A stretch of DNA of 64,000 nucleotides from Timema cristinae (GCA_039000515.1 JBCFYV010000001.1:57335372-57399371), one strand, 5' to 3'. Positions 23,690 to 35,106 are shown, counted from the first letter of the stretch. Notes: a model not told the origin generated them from the letters alone. A program made the numbers and translations.

Positions 23690-23925
23690 GAGCTTAAAAA
23701 GCTGCGTACTCAACTAGGCTGCCAATGACAGAGAGGTTGGGGTTAGAATCCTGGCCAGATGTATTGTGGGTGGTTTTTTTCCACTCTTTCTTTCTCTCTT
23801 TCTATTCACGCAAACACAGGTAGCCTTCCTCTAGATTCAATCGTAAACCTATCCATAGATAATATAATTAGTACATAAGCGTATATCGTGAACAGGTGGT
23901 AAGACGCGGTATTAATAAAAACCTT
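23690..23925 (+). mobile_element. tRNA-derived SINE, family C, diverged
   Basis: Box B region GGTTAGAATCCTGGCCAGA, body TTTTTTTCCACTCTTTC with an expanded pyrimidine tract, and 3' end CGTATATCGTGAACAGGTGG then TAAGACGCGGTATTAATAAAA. Box A is poorly preserved. Confidence 0.7.
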
Positions 23926-24120
23926 TGAGAACATAGATTTATTCTATCGTGGGACATTTTTCAGACATACAGATACTCAAAGAGCAAGGGGAACTAATAA
24001 AATACAGCAGCACACAAAAACGTGACATCAATTTCTAAGAAAACGCATAAGCATATACCCTGATTTTGGTAAGATGTCCATTCTGGAAGGTCGTTAAACC
24101 TAACAAAATACTGCTATACA

Positions 24121-24685
24121 CAGGGACGTAGCCGGGGGTGGGGTTTTTGGGGGCCTCTTTCTCTCCTTTTATGTCACTGGATGATTGACATCATGGCAAG
24201 AAAACAGGCACGACGATTGTTGTTATGAACTGTGTTAGATAAAAATAAATAATTTTGTTACTATTTCACTTATGTGAATAAACTAAAAACTGATTTTAGT
24301 ATATACTTCATTACTACATGTGTTTCAATAAGTTTGACTTGTGAAGAACTTTTCTTTATAAGTAAACGAAATATAGTTACTTAGAACTGTTCTTATTTAA
24401 TTTAATCTTTTACCTATATTTTTGTGTGTTTTAGGAAAAATAATATTTTTAGCATTTTTATATTATGGTATATCTGCTTGAAAATATTCTATAACCTATA
24501 GTCTATGAATAATATAGTATGCTTGTTTTAGTTTAGAGATCTGTGATTTAACATAATTTATAAGTGTACTTGCATTGGTTGCAAGAGCTTGGGGGGAGAG
24601 GGGGAGGTACGATAGGACTGATGGATGGGGGAAGGAGAAATTTTTCTCAAGACCTCTCCAAAATGAAATCTTGGCTACGTCACTG
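24121..24685. mobile_element. hAT-like MITE, 565 bp
   Basis: The left end is CAGGGACGTAGCCGGGGGTG. The right end, read inward, is CAGTGACGTAGCCAAGATTT. CAGNGACGTAGCC termini are those of a hAT-type MITE group. The direct repeat CTATACA flanks it (24114-24120 and 24686-24692); with one mismatched base this is the expected 8-bp TSD. No transposase inside. Confidence 0.75.
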
Positions 24686-24886
24686 CTATACAATAAGATT
24701 CTGGTACTAGATAAGGCCTTACAGAAAGGACTTCTTACCAAACAATGTTACTTGACTAAGCGATAGATTTAGAAAGTCAATAAACCAAAACAATGAGAAG
24801 TGGAAATTTGTTATTTGATGTGATGATTTTTGAATAAAGGTTTCTAAATCGTATATTATTTCGGTTTATAGTCTATTAATTAGACC

Positions 24887-25112
24887 CACTTCAATGGCTG
24901 CATGGTTCAGACTGGCCTGTTTAATATGGGGAGGTTGGGGTTTAAATCCTGGTTGTGTTACTAAGAGGGTTTTTTTCCTACGTGGTTTCCTACTCCCCTT
25001 CCATGCATATCAGAGTAAATTACCTCTAAAGTGCTTCCTTTTTCATTCCTACCCTATTAGAGTTATCTTATATGCGTATAAACCTTAACAGGTAGTACGC
25101 GGCGATAAAAAG
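24887..25112 (+). mobile_element. tRNA-derived SINE, family C, diverged
   Basis: CTTCAATGGCTGCATGGTTC (box A region), GGGTTTAAATCCTGG (box B), body TTTTTTTCCTACGTGGTTTC, tail GCGTATAAACCTTAACAGGT and GTACGCGGCGATAAAA. The CCCGAACGGG hairpin is degraded. Confidence 0.72.
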
Positions 25113-25289
25113 TTATAGCTAGAATTAGTAGAAATAAACTTTTAGAAAATACAAATGTGTTGTTTTTTGATCAACAACGATTCTGTTTTACTTCATTATT
25201 AGTGTTAGTTTACAGGTAATAGTAATAAATATCAAAGATACAGCTTTAGAACACATGATTTGACAAACGAATAAGCTCTTCCTATGAAA

Positions 25290-25535
25290 ATTGGATTGTA
25301 GCTAATCCGAAACAATGGGCATGCGGACAAAGTATTCAGTTAACTCTAGTCTTGTTTTGTTGATGACGACAAGGTTGGTTTTCAAGTCCCAGCCATGTGT
25401 AAAGTATTTCCCCTTAGAATTGTTTAACTCTCTTCATACACACGAATTAGGATATATTTTGTTTAAATTATACTTTCCTCATTCATACCTTACTAATGTA
25501 AATATGTGGTTTACGTATAAAAATGTTTCTTTGTT
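25290..25535 (+). mobile_element. Very decayed family C-like SINE
   Basis: The order of weak landmarks (GTTGGTTTTCAAGTCCCAGC, TTCCTCATTCATACCTTACT, ACGTATAAA) follows family C, but no promoter box is intact and the terminus is lost. Low confidence. Confidence 0.35.
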
Positions 25536-26176
25536 CTCAAGTTTTAGAAATATGGCATAAGCTCATTTTTATATTACTCAACATTAAATTTTATCGCCAA
25601 TATTACACTCTCTAATGGAACAATTTCACGCATTCATAGGAAAATGAAAAAAAAGTTAAAAATTACTTAAATGTAAAAAAAAAGTAGTAGTCCGAATTTT
25701 AAGTTTTCACGCATCAGCAATCGCACTTCTAGATTATTATTTTTTAAATCGTTCGGAAAGATAAGCTCCAATGTTTTGTTACGAATGTAATGTTTTAAAA
25801 TTCTCCCCTTTGCCCTCGAAATATTTCCGCAGCCAAAACTCCAGCGTCCTGTTCCAAGCACGTTCCCAGCCTTAGAGGAGAGAGAGAAGACAAGAGAGAG
25901 GGAGGACACCGTTATCAAGACATCAAGGAACCTGCAGCGCTCACGTGCTTGAGGGAACGGCGAATTTTACGGCCATCATCCACTTGACGGCGGCCGCGTA
26001 CACACACACGATCATGACTGACCACACTCGTAGGGACAACTACATGTCTCGTATCACATCACAGACACGGATATCCCACGTAGGTATTGGTCTCACAAAC
26101 CCCCTCTTCGATTGTTTAAAGGTGTGTTAGACCGTGCGAGCGAATGCTCATTCTTCTCCCCATCCCCACTTTGCCT
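25536..26176. other. Intergenic DNA with a GC-richer patch at 25.8-26.1 kb
   Basis: The patch at 25,840-26,100 includes GAGAGA-type purine runs, an E-box CACGTG (about 25,943) and CGGCGGCCGCG. Short frames on both strands lack known motifs. It could be an exon or promoter fragment, but I have nothing that decides it. Confidence 0.35.
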
Positions 26177-26189
26177 AAATTCTCTTGGT

Positions 26190-26458
26190 TACTATTAGCA
26201 CCGCGTCTTACTAACCGTTCGGGTTATACGCACTTACGCTAATGTGTAATGATAGGGTGATTGTGAGATGAACTGGAGGACCTACAGTTTAACGTGGAAT
26301 CCGAACCACGGTGGAGGCCTGGCATTCCCCACATTCACAAGATGTCTTGTCAGAGGTGAAGGAAGGGTTTAGTAATCTGATAAATCTGTGCCGGAACCGA
26401 GGATTGAACCCCTGACCCCAGCATAGAAGTGCGATACCTTACCCCTAGACCACCAGGG
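26190..26458 (-). mobile_element. tRNA-derived SINE, family B, full length with 13-bp TSD
   Basis: Perfect 13-bp direct repeats AAATTCTCTTGGT at 26177-26189 and 26459-26471 bracket a family B copy that retains box A (TGGTCTAGGGGTAAGG), box B (GGTTCAATCC) and the shared 3' end. Together with 1175-1451 it defines the full family B length of about 270-280 bp. Confidence 0.9.
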
Positions 26459-26574
26459 AAATTCTCTTGGTGTTAACTTATAGCGATCATTCTTTTGGTG
26501 CTCGATCATGTTCGCCCAAATTGTCTAGAATGCTCCAAGAATTGCTCACTCAGTTGGTGTAGACCAGCGGTTCC

Positions 26575-27217
26575 CAAACTGGGTTCGCCAAAATATTTCT
26601 GTAGTGGTGGATCTTTTCAGCACTTTGTGAGGAAATAGAAAGCATTAACAACTGTTTATCGTCTCACGCTGAAGTCAGGTAGTTATCTCGAGGTAGAACT
26701 CTTACAAGATTGTTTGAACTTAAACACTAAGTTTTCGTTTTTCTTACCAACCACCCATTTCACAAAGCGAAGTGCATGCAAGATCAAATGTGGCTCCAGG
26801 TTTTGGTCTATTTGGCATAAATTTTCCCAAAATGAACAGCTTAAACCTATCTCTCCATGGGTCAAATATAAACTTGTTTACTGTGAAAGAGCGTATCAAA
26901 TGGTTCATAAAAAACTTAAATTTTGGGAAACATGTTTAATTAGCAATCAAACGGAGCGCTTTGATACCCTTCATGGCTTTATGGTAAAAAAAAATCAGCT
27001 TTCTTTGGCTGAAAATGTTAAGAACATGGTTATATAACACTCTACAGGACTTGGAAAACCTTCAGAGAATTTTCCAGCAATGTTCAATAATAACAATTGG
27101 ATTCACAATCCTCTGTAAGATACAGCAATTTTGGAATCTTCCACACTAATCGTGAGTGAAAAAGAGCAGCTCCTTGACAATTTCCACTGAGGTCGTAGAA
27201 GATTCAATTTATAGGAA
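26575..27217 (+). pseudogene. hAT transposase relic (ZBED5-like), copy A
   Basis: Begins near a hAT-type terminus (CAGCGGTTCCCAAACTGGG at about 26,574). Fragments in different frames read LKFWETCLISNQTERFDTLH, LQDLENLQRIF, NWIHNPL and VSEKEQLLDNF. Their order matches the C-terminal half of hAT transposases of the ZBED5/FAM200 type (HL..L...F......W..NPF......L...E.E.L). Frameshifts and stops are present. The SINE at 27,218 cuts the element and the far terminus was not found. The homologue in copy A' begins at 41,478, directly after the gap. Confidence 0.55.
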
Positions 27218-27620
<403 letters not shown>

Positions 27621-27879
27621 TTAGAAAGCGGAATCTGTGCAGTAATTCACACACTTTAAGTTGACCCATGATGCATTGCAACGCCAACTAGAAACAGCTG
27701 ATTATCAACATTTTTTATTTTCTAGTAGATAACATATATTTTAGATCATTGACCCGATGGATGTTTTCAAATTATAATGCTGTGTCGTGGCACAATCCCA
27801 AACATCAATAAACACGCTTTATATTAACGAGTTATTTCAAATATCCTCACAAATGCCAACAAACCGATCTTCCAGCTTA

Positions 27880-28325
27880 TGAGTGTAGAGCGCATGCACA
27901 CTAATTGGTTCAGAGATTTGATTGGTTCTCCTGTGCCTAACATCTCGAGCAAAGCGGACAAAATAGAGAATAGTTGAACTTCTGCAGAACAGCTCGTGTC
28001 GATTAAGCGGAAATCTTGCTATTGGCTTAGAGCGCGTCACGTGACCGCGCTAGTTTTTCGGCGAACGTGTGAATCCACAGTAGCACGAGAGTGACGCGTC
28101 ATAGCAGGCGACCAGTGATGTGGGACGTAGCTCTGGTTCTTATTTTGTCAATTCTAAATTCACTATTACAACACCCACCTATTAATATTCGAAAATGGGT
28201 TTGTTCTGAAACGATACCAATTGACAGACGACGTCAATTTTACCAGCTGTGAAATGAATGAGTTCATATTTTCCAAATTTTTTGTTTTTGTGCATTTATT
28301 CCTGGAAGCGTAAATATAAAAGAAG
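27880..28325. promoter_or_regulatory. CpG-richer, promoter-like stretch (copy A)
   Basis: Seen directly: GCGCATGC (NRF1-like) at 27890-27897; inverted CCAAT boxes (ATTGG) at 27904-27908, 27921-27925 and 28021-28025; the palindrome GTCACGTGAC at 28036-28045 (E-box, CLEAR-like); a CpG-rich run to about 28,100; and a TATAAAAG box near 28,313. In animals this set is common in housekeeping promoters. No downstream gene was recognised; the next feature on the plus strand is the minisatellite. All the motifs recur in copy A'. Confidence 0.35.
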
Positions 28326-28489
28326 CCTGGCCGATAAAGCAGGTAGACCTCCCATACCAGCGCAGTAGCCCTCCGTAGCATAAGGTATTAAAACTGGAGT
28401 CGAGCCTGCAATATTATACCCTGGCCTCTGGGCAATGAATGTATGAGGAGCGGTTGCCAACAACATGGTTACAGTCCGTTGCAAACACT

Positions 28490-29366
28490 TCTGTTTACAC
28501 ATCATCCAGGTCTGAACCCGGGCAATATAGTGTGTGGGACGGAGCATCTGTTTACACAACATCCAGGCCTGAACAGGGGCAATATAGTGTGTAGGACGGA
28601 GCATCTGTTTACACAACATCCAGGCCTGAACAGGGGCAACATAGTGTGTAGGACGGAGCATCTGTTTACACAACATCCAGGTCTTAACCCGGGCAACATA
28701 GTGTGTAGGACGGAGCATCTGTTTACACATCATCCAGGTCTGAACCCGGGCAATATAGTGTGTGGGACGGAGCATCTGTTTACACAACATCCAGGCCTGA
28801 ACAGGGGCAATATAGTGTGTAGGACGGAGCATCTGTTTACACAACATCCCGGTCTGAACCCGGGCAACATAGTGTGTAGGTTGGAGATCTGTTTACACAA
28901 CATCCAGGTCTGAACCCGGACAATATAGCGTGTGGGACGGAGCATCTGTTTACACAACATCCAGGTCTGAACCCGGGCAATATAGCGTGTGGGACGGAGC
29001 ATCTGTTTACAATCATCCAGGTCTGAACCCGGGCAATATAGTGTGTGGGACGGAGCATCTGTTTACACAACATCCAGGTCTGAACCCGGGCAATATAGTG
29101 TGTGGGACGGAGCATCTGTTTACACAACATCCAGGTCTGAACCCGGGCAATATAGCGTGTGGGACGGAGCATCTGTTTACACAACATCCCGGTCTGAACC
29201 CGGGCAACATAGTGTGTAGGTTGGAGATCTGTTTACACAACATCCAGGTCTGAACCCGGGCAATATAGTGTGTGGGACGGAGCATCTGTTTACACAACAT
29301 CCAGGTCTGAACAGGGGCAATATAGTGTGTAGGACGGAGCATCTGTTTACACAACATCCAGGTCTG
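28490..29366. repeat. 57-bp minisatellite, about 15 units (copy A)
   Basis: The unit runs TCTGTTTACACAACATCCAG, then G(C/T)CTGAAC(AGG/CCC)GGGCAA, then (T/C)ATAG(T/C)GTGT(A/G)GG and ACGGAGCA, 57 bp in all. About 15.4 units span the array. Variants (CAGGGG or CCCGGG; GTAGG or GTGGG; TATAGT or CATAGT) occur in blocks, and a shorter unit with GTTGGAGA recurs at about 28,876 and 29,216, suggesting a six-unit higher-order duplication. Because 57 is a multiple of three, long frames stay open on both strands; one unit with a deletion (about 29,009) argues against coding constraint. Confidence 0.93.
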
Positions 29367-29479
29367 ATCCGTGATAGCTTATACAACAGCAGCCCCCAAT
29401 GGCGGTCACGTGGTTTAGCCGTTAGACCAACCAACTAATCAAACAACCAGCGATGTGAGTTACTAGTTAGAATTAACAC
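29367..29479. other. Spacer after the minisatellite
   Basis: Short unique-looking sequence, also present in copy A' at 43,701-43,814. A GTGGTTTAGCCGTTAGACCA motif near 29,410 is tRNA-like (D-arm), but no complete tRNA-derived head is evident. Confidence 0.4.
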
Positions 29480-29575
29480 ATCACTCTCGCGTTGGACTGA
29501 ATTGCTGGTGATAAGGAACTCGAAGTTCCATTCTTTGTCGAGTGTGTTGGCTGTGTTTTTCCTTGAATGATTTTA
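29480..29575 (+). mobile_element. SINE head fragment (family C-like), copy A
   Basis: CACTCTCGCGTTGGACTGAA, GGAACTCGAAGTTCCATTC and TTTTTCCTTGAATGATTTTA follow the order of a family C head and early body. The piece is 3'-truncated and is followed by an opposed copy at 29,630. Confidence 0.5.
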
Positions 29576-29629
29576 TGAGGAGAGAAGGACCAGTGGCAGG
29601 GGGGAGGGGGGAGTGTATATTTTTTTAGC

Positions 29630-29850
29630 CCCACGTCTTGCTACCCATTTGGATTACACGCTTATGTACTAATTACGATGGGTTAGAGACGGAGGTTGAA
29701 TTCAGAGGAAGTGTACCTGCATTTACATGGAGAGTGGGAAACCATTTAAGAAAAACCACCTTCAGTAAACCTGACCGGGATCAAACCCCGGTCTCCTCAG
29801 TATAGTTTATTGCTATAGTAGAGCCATAGAAAATGCAGCCACCGACGCGG
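29630..29850 (-). mobile_element. tRNA-derived SINE, family C (copy A)
   Basis: Reverse tail TTTAGCCCCACGTCTTGCTA, body GTGTACCTGCATTTACATGG, box B region GACCGGGATCAAACCCCGG and head AATGCAGCCACCGACGCGGG. The same copy lies at 43,953-44,185 in A'. Confidence 0.78.
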
Positions 29851-30120
29851 GTAAGTTATATTTGAGAAGGCACAACTGAGCTCATGATATTTCTAATTTA
29901 AAAAAAAAATAATGTTCAAAGTGTACTTTCTAGACCAACTAGTTAATATCAGCACACGAGAATTTATACGAGCGAGAGCGAAATAGACTACCAATTATGC
30001 CGGGAAAGATAGTTTCAGATTCCTTCTAGGGTTATTTTACATACCACAATCGACTTGGGACCAACGTCTTTACTTCCCCGACGTAGAAAGTTGTGCTACA
30101 GATTTTTATCTTCAAGAAAA

Positions 30121-30203
30121 GTCCGTCGACTCCGGATGGATTCGAACCCGTGAATATCGGATCTTGAGGCGAGCACTTTACCCCAAGATCACCGAGGACG
30201 ACC
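30121..30203 (-). other. tRNA-like sequence, probably a tRNA-derived repeat (copy A)
   Basis: On the minus strand it contains GATCTTGGGGTAAAGTG (box A-like), CGCCTCAAGATCC (anticodon-arm-like) and GGGTTCGAATCC (a good box B). The acceptor and T stems do not pair well, so I do not call a functional tRNA. It recurs at 44,455-44,537. Confidence 0.5.
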
Positions 30204-31581
30204 AGCAAAAGTGCATCTTAAATACTTCAAATAAATAAGTTTAACAAGAAAGTCTACTTTCTTTACGCCATTACAATATCACCCCGTACGCCTGTCATGC
30301 GCAGTATACTTTTAGAGGTCACCTTTAGCATCAGTACTATTCTCTTATCTGCAATCCCTTTCCTTCCCCAACCAAGTTCGCCGTCTCCACTTCCTGAAGA
30401 TTGGGACTGTACAACCTGGCAGAGCCAATAAAACCTTCAAGGAAAGTTGCGCGCGGCAAATCAGAGGGGGTCTCGCATCTAAATCACCCAGAGACAAGGC
30501 GGGCCGAAGAGGAATAAACCGCCCAACAAACGTCAGCGGGTCTCGTGTGAGCCCCTTGGAGCCGACGCGCTCTACATAAGAGTGCCACCACAAAGTTGCG
30601 CGCGAAACTTCACTTTATAGCGGCCCTAAATCAACAAAGAGGCTCATTGTACGGCTCATTCATGTTGTCCTACTTTCAACTACAAAGCATAATCGTTTTA
30701 GTACACAGGAATATTTAATGACTTAATTTATAGGAAATTATTACTAGGAAATGCACCCGCACGGTTGATAAATCACATTTTGAAAAACATTATCCAGTGT
30801 GTTGTGAGAATGACGCCTTAAACCGTACTAATTCTGGTGTGGGTAAGAAATATACAGAATTTAAAATACATACGTATTAACATAAATATAGTTCAAGGGT
30901 GAAGTTCTATTGAACTAGATAATCTTAGTGAGTAAAACATGCTAGCAAATCTACTAAAGTATAGATCCATTTGAAATTTAGTAATTAGTTCCATATCTTA
31001 CCGCTAGAAAGTCTCAGTACAATGGTATTAGCTTGTGGTGAGGTACCCACATAATGTTCCAATCAGCTTTTCCTTCAAGCCAGTCTATTGATTGGGAAAG
31101 AAAGAGAAAATAAGAAGCTTAGTGACCTTAAAAAAAATATTTTATTAGGTTTGGAAAACACTAGCAATTCTGGTGGTATTTCTTTTTTAGGTTAGGATGT
31201 AGGAGATGCGAGAAAAGGTATAATTATTTTTTTGCAGTTTTCATAGCAAAACTTTTTTTGGTCAAAATAAATCAAATATTGCTCCAGCAAAAACAGTTTA
31301 TTTTTATTTATTTTTTAAATTGTGACCTTAACAGTTCGTCACCCGAGAATGCAAGTGTTCTATGTCCAATTTTTCACTTTTGTGTAAAAGAGCATTGAAG
31401 TTTGACATTATGTATAAAACCAATATTACTAGATGGCAGCTCGAGTTCTTAAATAATTACATAGTAGTTTAAATTTCACCGCAGGTGAATCATATGCACT
31501 CTAAATAAACGTAAACATCAAGTATCTCAAATTTAACAATTATGGAGATAGATCACTTGCATTCTCAGGTGACGAGTTCTC

Positions 31582-31583
<2 letters not shown>
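30204..31583. other. Segment-specific DNA with a CpG-rich patch, no recognised gene (copy A)
   Basis: 30,390-30,610 is CpG-rich (TTGCGCGCGGC, GACGCGCTC, TTGCGCGCGAAAC) and contains a CCAAT box near 30,424. Its 82-codon minus-strand frame is changed near its C-terminus in copy A', so I see no sign of constraint. 30,610-31,580 is AT-rich and nearly identical in A'. Confidence 0.45.

Positions 31584-31657
<74 letters not shown>
31584..31657. repeat. (AT)n microsatellite, 74 bp (copy A)
   Basis: Uninterrupted dinucleotide array. The partner in A' (45,918-46,006) is about 89 bp, a length difference typical of allelic or recently duplicated loci. Confidence 0.95.
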
Positions 31658-31660
<3 letters not shown>

Positions 31661-31735
31661 GTTGGCATTTAATGACAACTGTTTCCTCTTTATTTAAAAA
31701 GTTTCTCATCTAATGCCGCTATGCTTATGACAAAT

Positions 31736-31991
31736 ATTATTATTATTTAGCACCGCGTCTTACTACCCGTTCGGGTTATACACTTTAAGTACTAATTACG
31801 CTAATGGACTAGGAATTGGGAAGGTTGAATTAGAGGAAGTGAACCCGTATTTGCGTGGAGGGAGAGTGGAAAACCATTTAGGAAAAACCACCCCCAGTTC
31901 ACCCGACCAAGATTCGAACCTCGATCTCCCCATCCTCGACAGTCGAGCTCAACATGACAAGCGGGTTAGCCAACTACGCCACAGAGGCGGG
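31736..31991 (-). mobile_element. tRNA-derived SINE, family A, with 10-bp TSD (copy A)
   Basis: Perfect TATGACAAAT direct repeats at 31726-31735 and 31992-32001. The minus strand has the GGCGTAGTTGGCTAACCCG head, GGTTCGAATC box B and the complete shared 3' end. Copy A' has it at 46,084-46,347 with a longer (ATT)n tail, so the insertion predates the split of the copies. Confidence 0.92.
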
Positions 31992-34007
31992 TATGACAAA
32001 TGTTCAAGAACTGTTGATATCAACAAGTGAAGAAAACTAAACTCACGATTTATCCTGAAGCAATATTTGATTTGTTTTGTCCAAAAAATGTTTTGCTAAG
32101 AAAAACTGCAAAAACACTCGTCTTTTCTCGCGTTCCCTAGACTCCTACCTTAAGAACTCACCTCACGACTAATTAACCGGGAACTTAGATACACGATTAC
32201 GCTTGAACGAGAAAGAATATCGAGGTGTGATTTTATGCATTCTTTAATAGGCAACAGTGAAATTTTATGTCTAATTATTTTTCAATTTAGTTGTATTCAA
32301 TTAAATACGGTAAAACTGTTTTACTGGCTTTAATTCCACCGTTTTCTAATAATATAATGCGGAAAACTGCGGTAAGATGTGACATCTGGTTTGAGTTGTA
32401 TTACCTATCTAATTTATACTTGATTTTATTACAGATAGCTATTTTGAGCACTTTTGAGAAATAAAATAAAGTGTTTGCTGTCAACATAGATAGCATATTA
32501 TTATATAATTAGTGTTACTTGATAGGTATTAATAATATATATCAAAAGTGGCATCCAGCAATCACATGATGACGTATGACTATGGGAAAGTAGATCTAGT
32601 AACATTTTCTAGCCGTCAGATCTGTTCCGTGGGGTCTGATAGGCTCTCGATTATAAAACTATCAGTTTTACTCGCTAGAGTGGTGAATTCATGGTGCCTA
32701 ATACACGTTCAAAGGACGGACCCGATTATAGATGTATCGGTGAGGTGAAAGGGTTAGAGTGGAAGTTGTGTAACATAGTATAACGCAGGACCAGCTAGAC
32801 GACAGGCGAGTTCGTCGGGTCGAACCGGAAACCTGGTCGCGGCGGCCAATAAGGAAGACGGATCGCCTGTCCCGGCCGGGTGACAGATAGATCACCCGCG
32901 CTACGACTGCTGGGTCACCGGCTACTAGTACATTAATATTTCTTCCGACGACAAACAAACGCGACCTCAAGAGACAAAATGGTTGTTGCTGGTTAACGAG
33001 TCTGTGTTCTTGTTCTAATCCAAAAACACTTAGATAAAATATATATTTTCTGCGGCAAGTGAGAAAGGATGGAGATATAGACGAGTCATGACTAAGGTCC
33101 AGTTTCATAGTCAGACCTAGTACGCCTTAAGTGTGGCGCAATCTTAACCTACCTAAACTAGAATGGAATGGACTAGTTTCATGTACGAAACAGGCCAACT
33201 CATTTCTATTTTAGGTAGCCCTAGGTATATAGCGTCACACTTGAGGTGTACTCATTCTGAACATAAAACTGACCCTTAATGTCAGCAGTTGTATTTGTTT
33301 TGTTTATTATAACTCTTTTAGATTAAAAAAAAATAGAGTGGTTAAATAACGGAGATTTATTTGATTTTCATTCTATAAATATTGCAAGATTTATCTCACA
33401 TTTTTTAAACTATAAAAGCGCTATAATTAAAAAAAACTTTCCGGCATGTTTCACTACCTGTTCGGGCACCACGTATATACAGGATGTTCGTAAATTTAAA
33501 GCCCAATCCACACATATAGCTTGTTTGAATCAAAAGTAATATAAAATCCCTACACACTTATATCCGGCAAAATAAGCTAATACCATTAAAGTGTGTTAAA
33601 AGCTTTTGCGTACAGCGCTGGGAGAGCAAAACCGTGCGAGCATGCGTGTACAACAGGTTGCATAGGAACTCGCTAAGGACTGCAAGGCATTACAAATGTA
33701 ATAATGGCAAGTACTTGTTGTGATGTAGGACCGTTAATGACGACCCTCGGAACGTATTCTCATTTCTAGATGGACTGGTGTGTTGTTTACTATTAACTAT
33801 GTATGATATGTTTTGCTGCCGTGCTCCAAGATGTTGAGGAGTGTAGTGCCTGCCACCAGAGTAAGGAAAGTTATTGTTCAAAAGTTATAAGATTGAAAAT
33901 TTGACTATAAATTTACCAAAGATCATACCTCTAAGTGCCCGTCTAGACTTATAAATATCTGTCAGCACAACCCGGAATCGAACCAGGCTCTCCCTAAACA
34001 TATATTA
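31992..34007. other. Segment-specific DNA; CpG-rich patch at 32.79-32.93 kb (copy A)
   Basis: Contains a CpG-dense block (GGTCGAACCGGAAACCTGGT, GTCCCGGCCGGGTGACAG) inside a 136-codon minus-strand frame (32698-33108). The same frame is open in A' (47054-47464) with one amino-acid change. No domain is recognisable and the near-identity of the copies gives little evidence of selection, so I do not call a gene. The octamer GTGCCTGC at 33846-33853 is the unoccupied target of the 8.8-kb insertion in A'. Confidence 0.45.
33846..33853. other. Empty target site of the 8.8-kb insertion
   Basis: The octamer GTGCCTGC occurs once here, between ...GTGTA and CACCAGAG... In A' the same flanks are separated by the insertion, with GTGCCTGC on both sides (48200-48207 and 57005-57012). 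This is a clean pre-insertion site. Confidence 0.93.
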
Positions 34008-34248
34008 ATTTTATTTATTTGGGATGTTTAACGTGCACTTTCTACCGACTGATTATATCAATAAAATACTATAAACTAACTTAAACCTATAACAGACACA
34101 ACATTCAGCCCCCAGCCGTTAATTAATCACTGTGAAAGGGAAGAGCCGCATTTCACCAATGATAATTTTTCGGTCATGCCGAGAATCTAAACTGGGACCC
34201 TTGGCTCAGTGGACAGACACCATACCAACTGAGCTGACATTCCACTTT
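34008..34248 (-). mobile_element. tRNA-derived SINE, family D (copy A)
   Basis: A separate family. On the minus strand: head GTCAGCTCAGTTGGTATGG (box A), GTTTAGATTCTCGGCATGAC (box B region), body CCCTTTCACAGTGATTAATT and GGCTGGGGGCTGAATGTTGT, tail GTGCACGTTAAACATCCCAA then AAATAAATAA. Other copies: 57,160-57,402 (homologue), 52,358-52,552 and 62,693-62,814 (independent). The tail lacks the CCCGAACGGG hairpin of families A-C, implying a different LINE partner. Confidence 0.75.
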
Positions 34249-34766
34249 TCTGATCATTTAGTCACATGGTTGGGCCATTATCAACGGGACTTTCCAAGAG
34301 GCGTGGTAATAAAGAGTAGCGCGAGCAAATTAATGTTATTTTGAATTGTATTGACTGTTCGTAGTCAGTGTTGAGGTCATGTGTGTATGTTTATATGTGT
34401 GCTGTACGTAGTATCCGTGTGATGTCTGACTAGGTGAGGGTGCAAGGCCCTGGGCCAGCCGTGAGGGGAAGATGTATGGGCATCCTGCTGCGAGAAATTA
34501 CTGACGCAGAAGACCACTAACTCCGACTCCACCGGCGTGTTACTGCACAATACGTTAACACAGGGAACTATAATGTACACAATTACACGGCCATATATCT
34601 ATCCATCCCTTTATCGTTACCAACTTGTCTTTCGTGGTAGTATTCCATTTTACTGGAACAAATTACTTCATAGACTGGGTTTTACATTTTATAGGCTATA
34701 TATTCAAAGGCAGATATGAGGAGCAAATCTTTTGTTTTGTTTTTGCCAGGGAATATTAGAATATAT

Positions 34767-34985
34767 CCACCCGAATGGTCTAAGGCATCGCTCTCGTGTT
34801 AGACTGGCCTACTGAAAATAGGGAGATAAGGATGCAAATCCTGGTAGGATCTACTGAGGAAGTTTATCCCTGTATAATTTCTCACCCTCCTTCCACGAAA
34901 CTGTAGGTAGATTACCTCTAAGAATATGCCTTCCTCATCCCTCCTCCTTGTGTATAACTTGAACAGGTAGTAAGAATCTGTGATA
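34767..34985 (+). mobile_element. tRNA-derived SINE, family C, diverged (copy A)
   Basis: Head ACCCGAATGGTCTAAGGCAT, box B region GGATGCAAATCCTGG, body CTCACCCTCCTTCCACGAAA, tail GTATAACTTGAACAGGTAGT. The homologue in A' is at about 57,920-58,140. Confidence 0.75.
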
Positions 34986-35106
34986 AATTAAATAATTACA
35001 ATATGATGTACAAGCTATACCTTAAATTTCTAATGAATGCACATTTGGAAATCCTTTTGTAAAATACAAATATACCAGTAAGCCCTTGCGAAGTTTTTCG
35101 CACATT

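Noticed and set aside
28490..29366. CRISPR-like appearance of the repeat array
   Set aside because: Units are contiguous near-identical 57-bp tandem repeats without unique spacers, in a eukaryotic context full of SINEs. It is a minisatellite.
30121..30203. Functional tRNA gene
   Set aside because: Box A and B are recognisable, but the acceptor and T stems do not pair properly and the sequence resembles other tRNA-derived repeats here.
32698..33108. Host protein-coding gene on the minus strand
   Set aside because: No domain, no clear exon-intron signals, and the only comparison is with a nearly identical copy. Listed as a finding but not as a gene.
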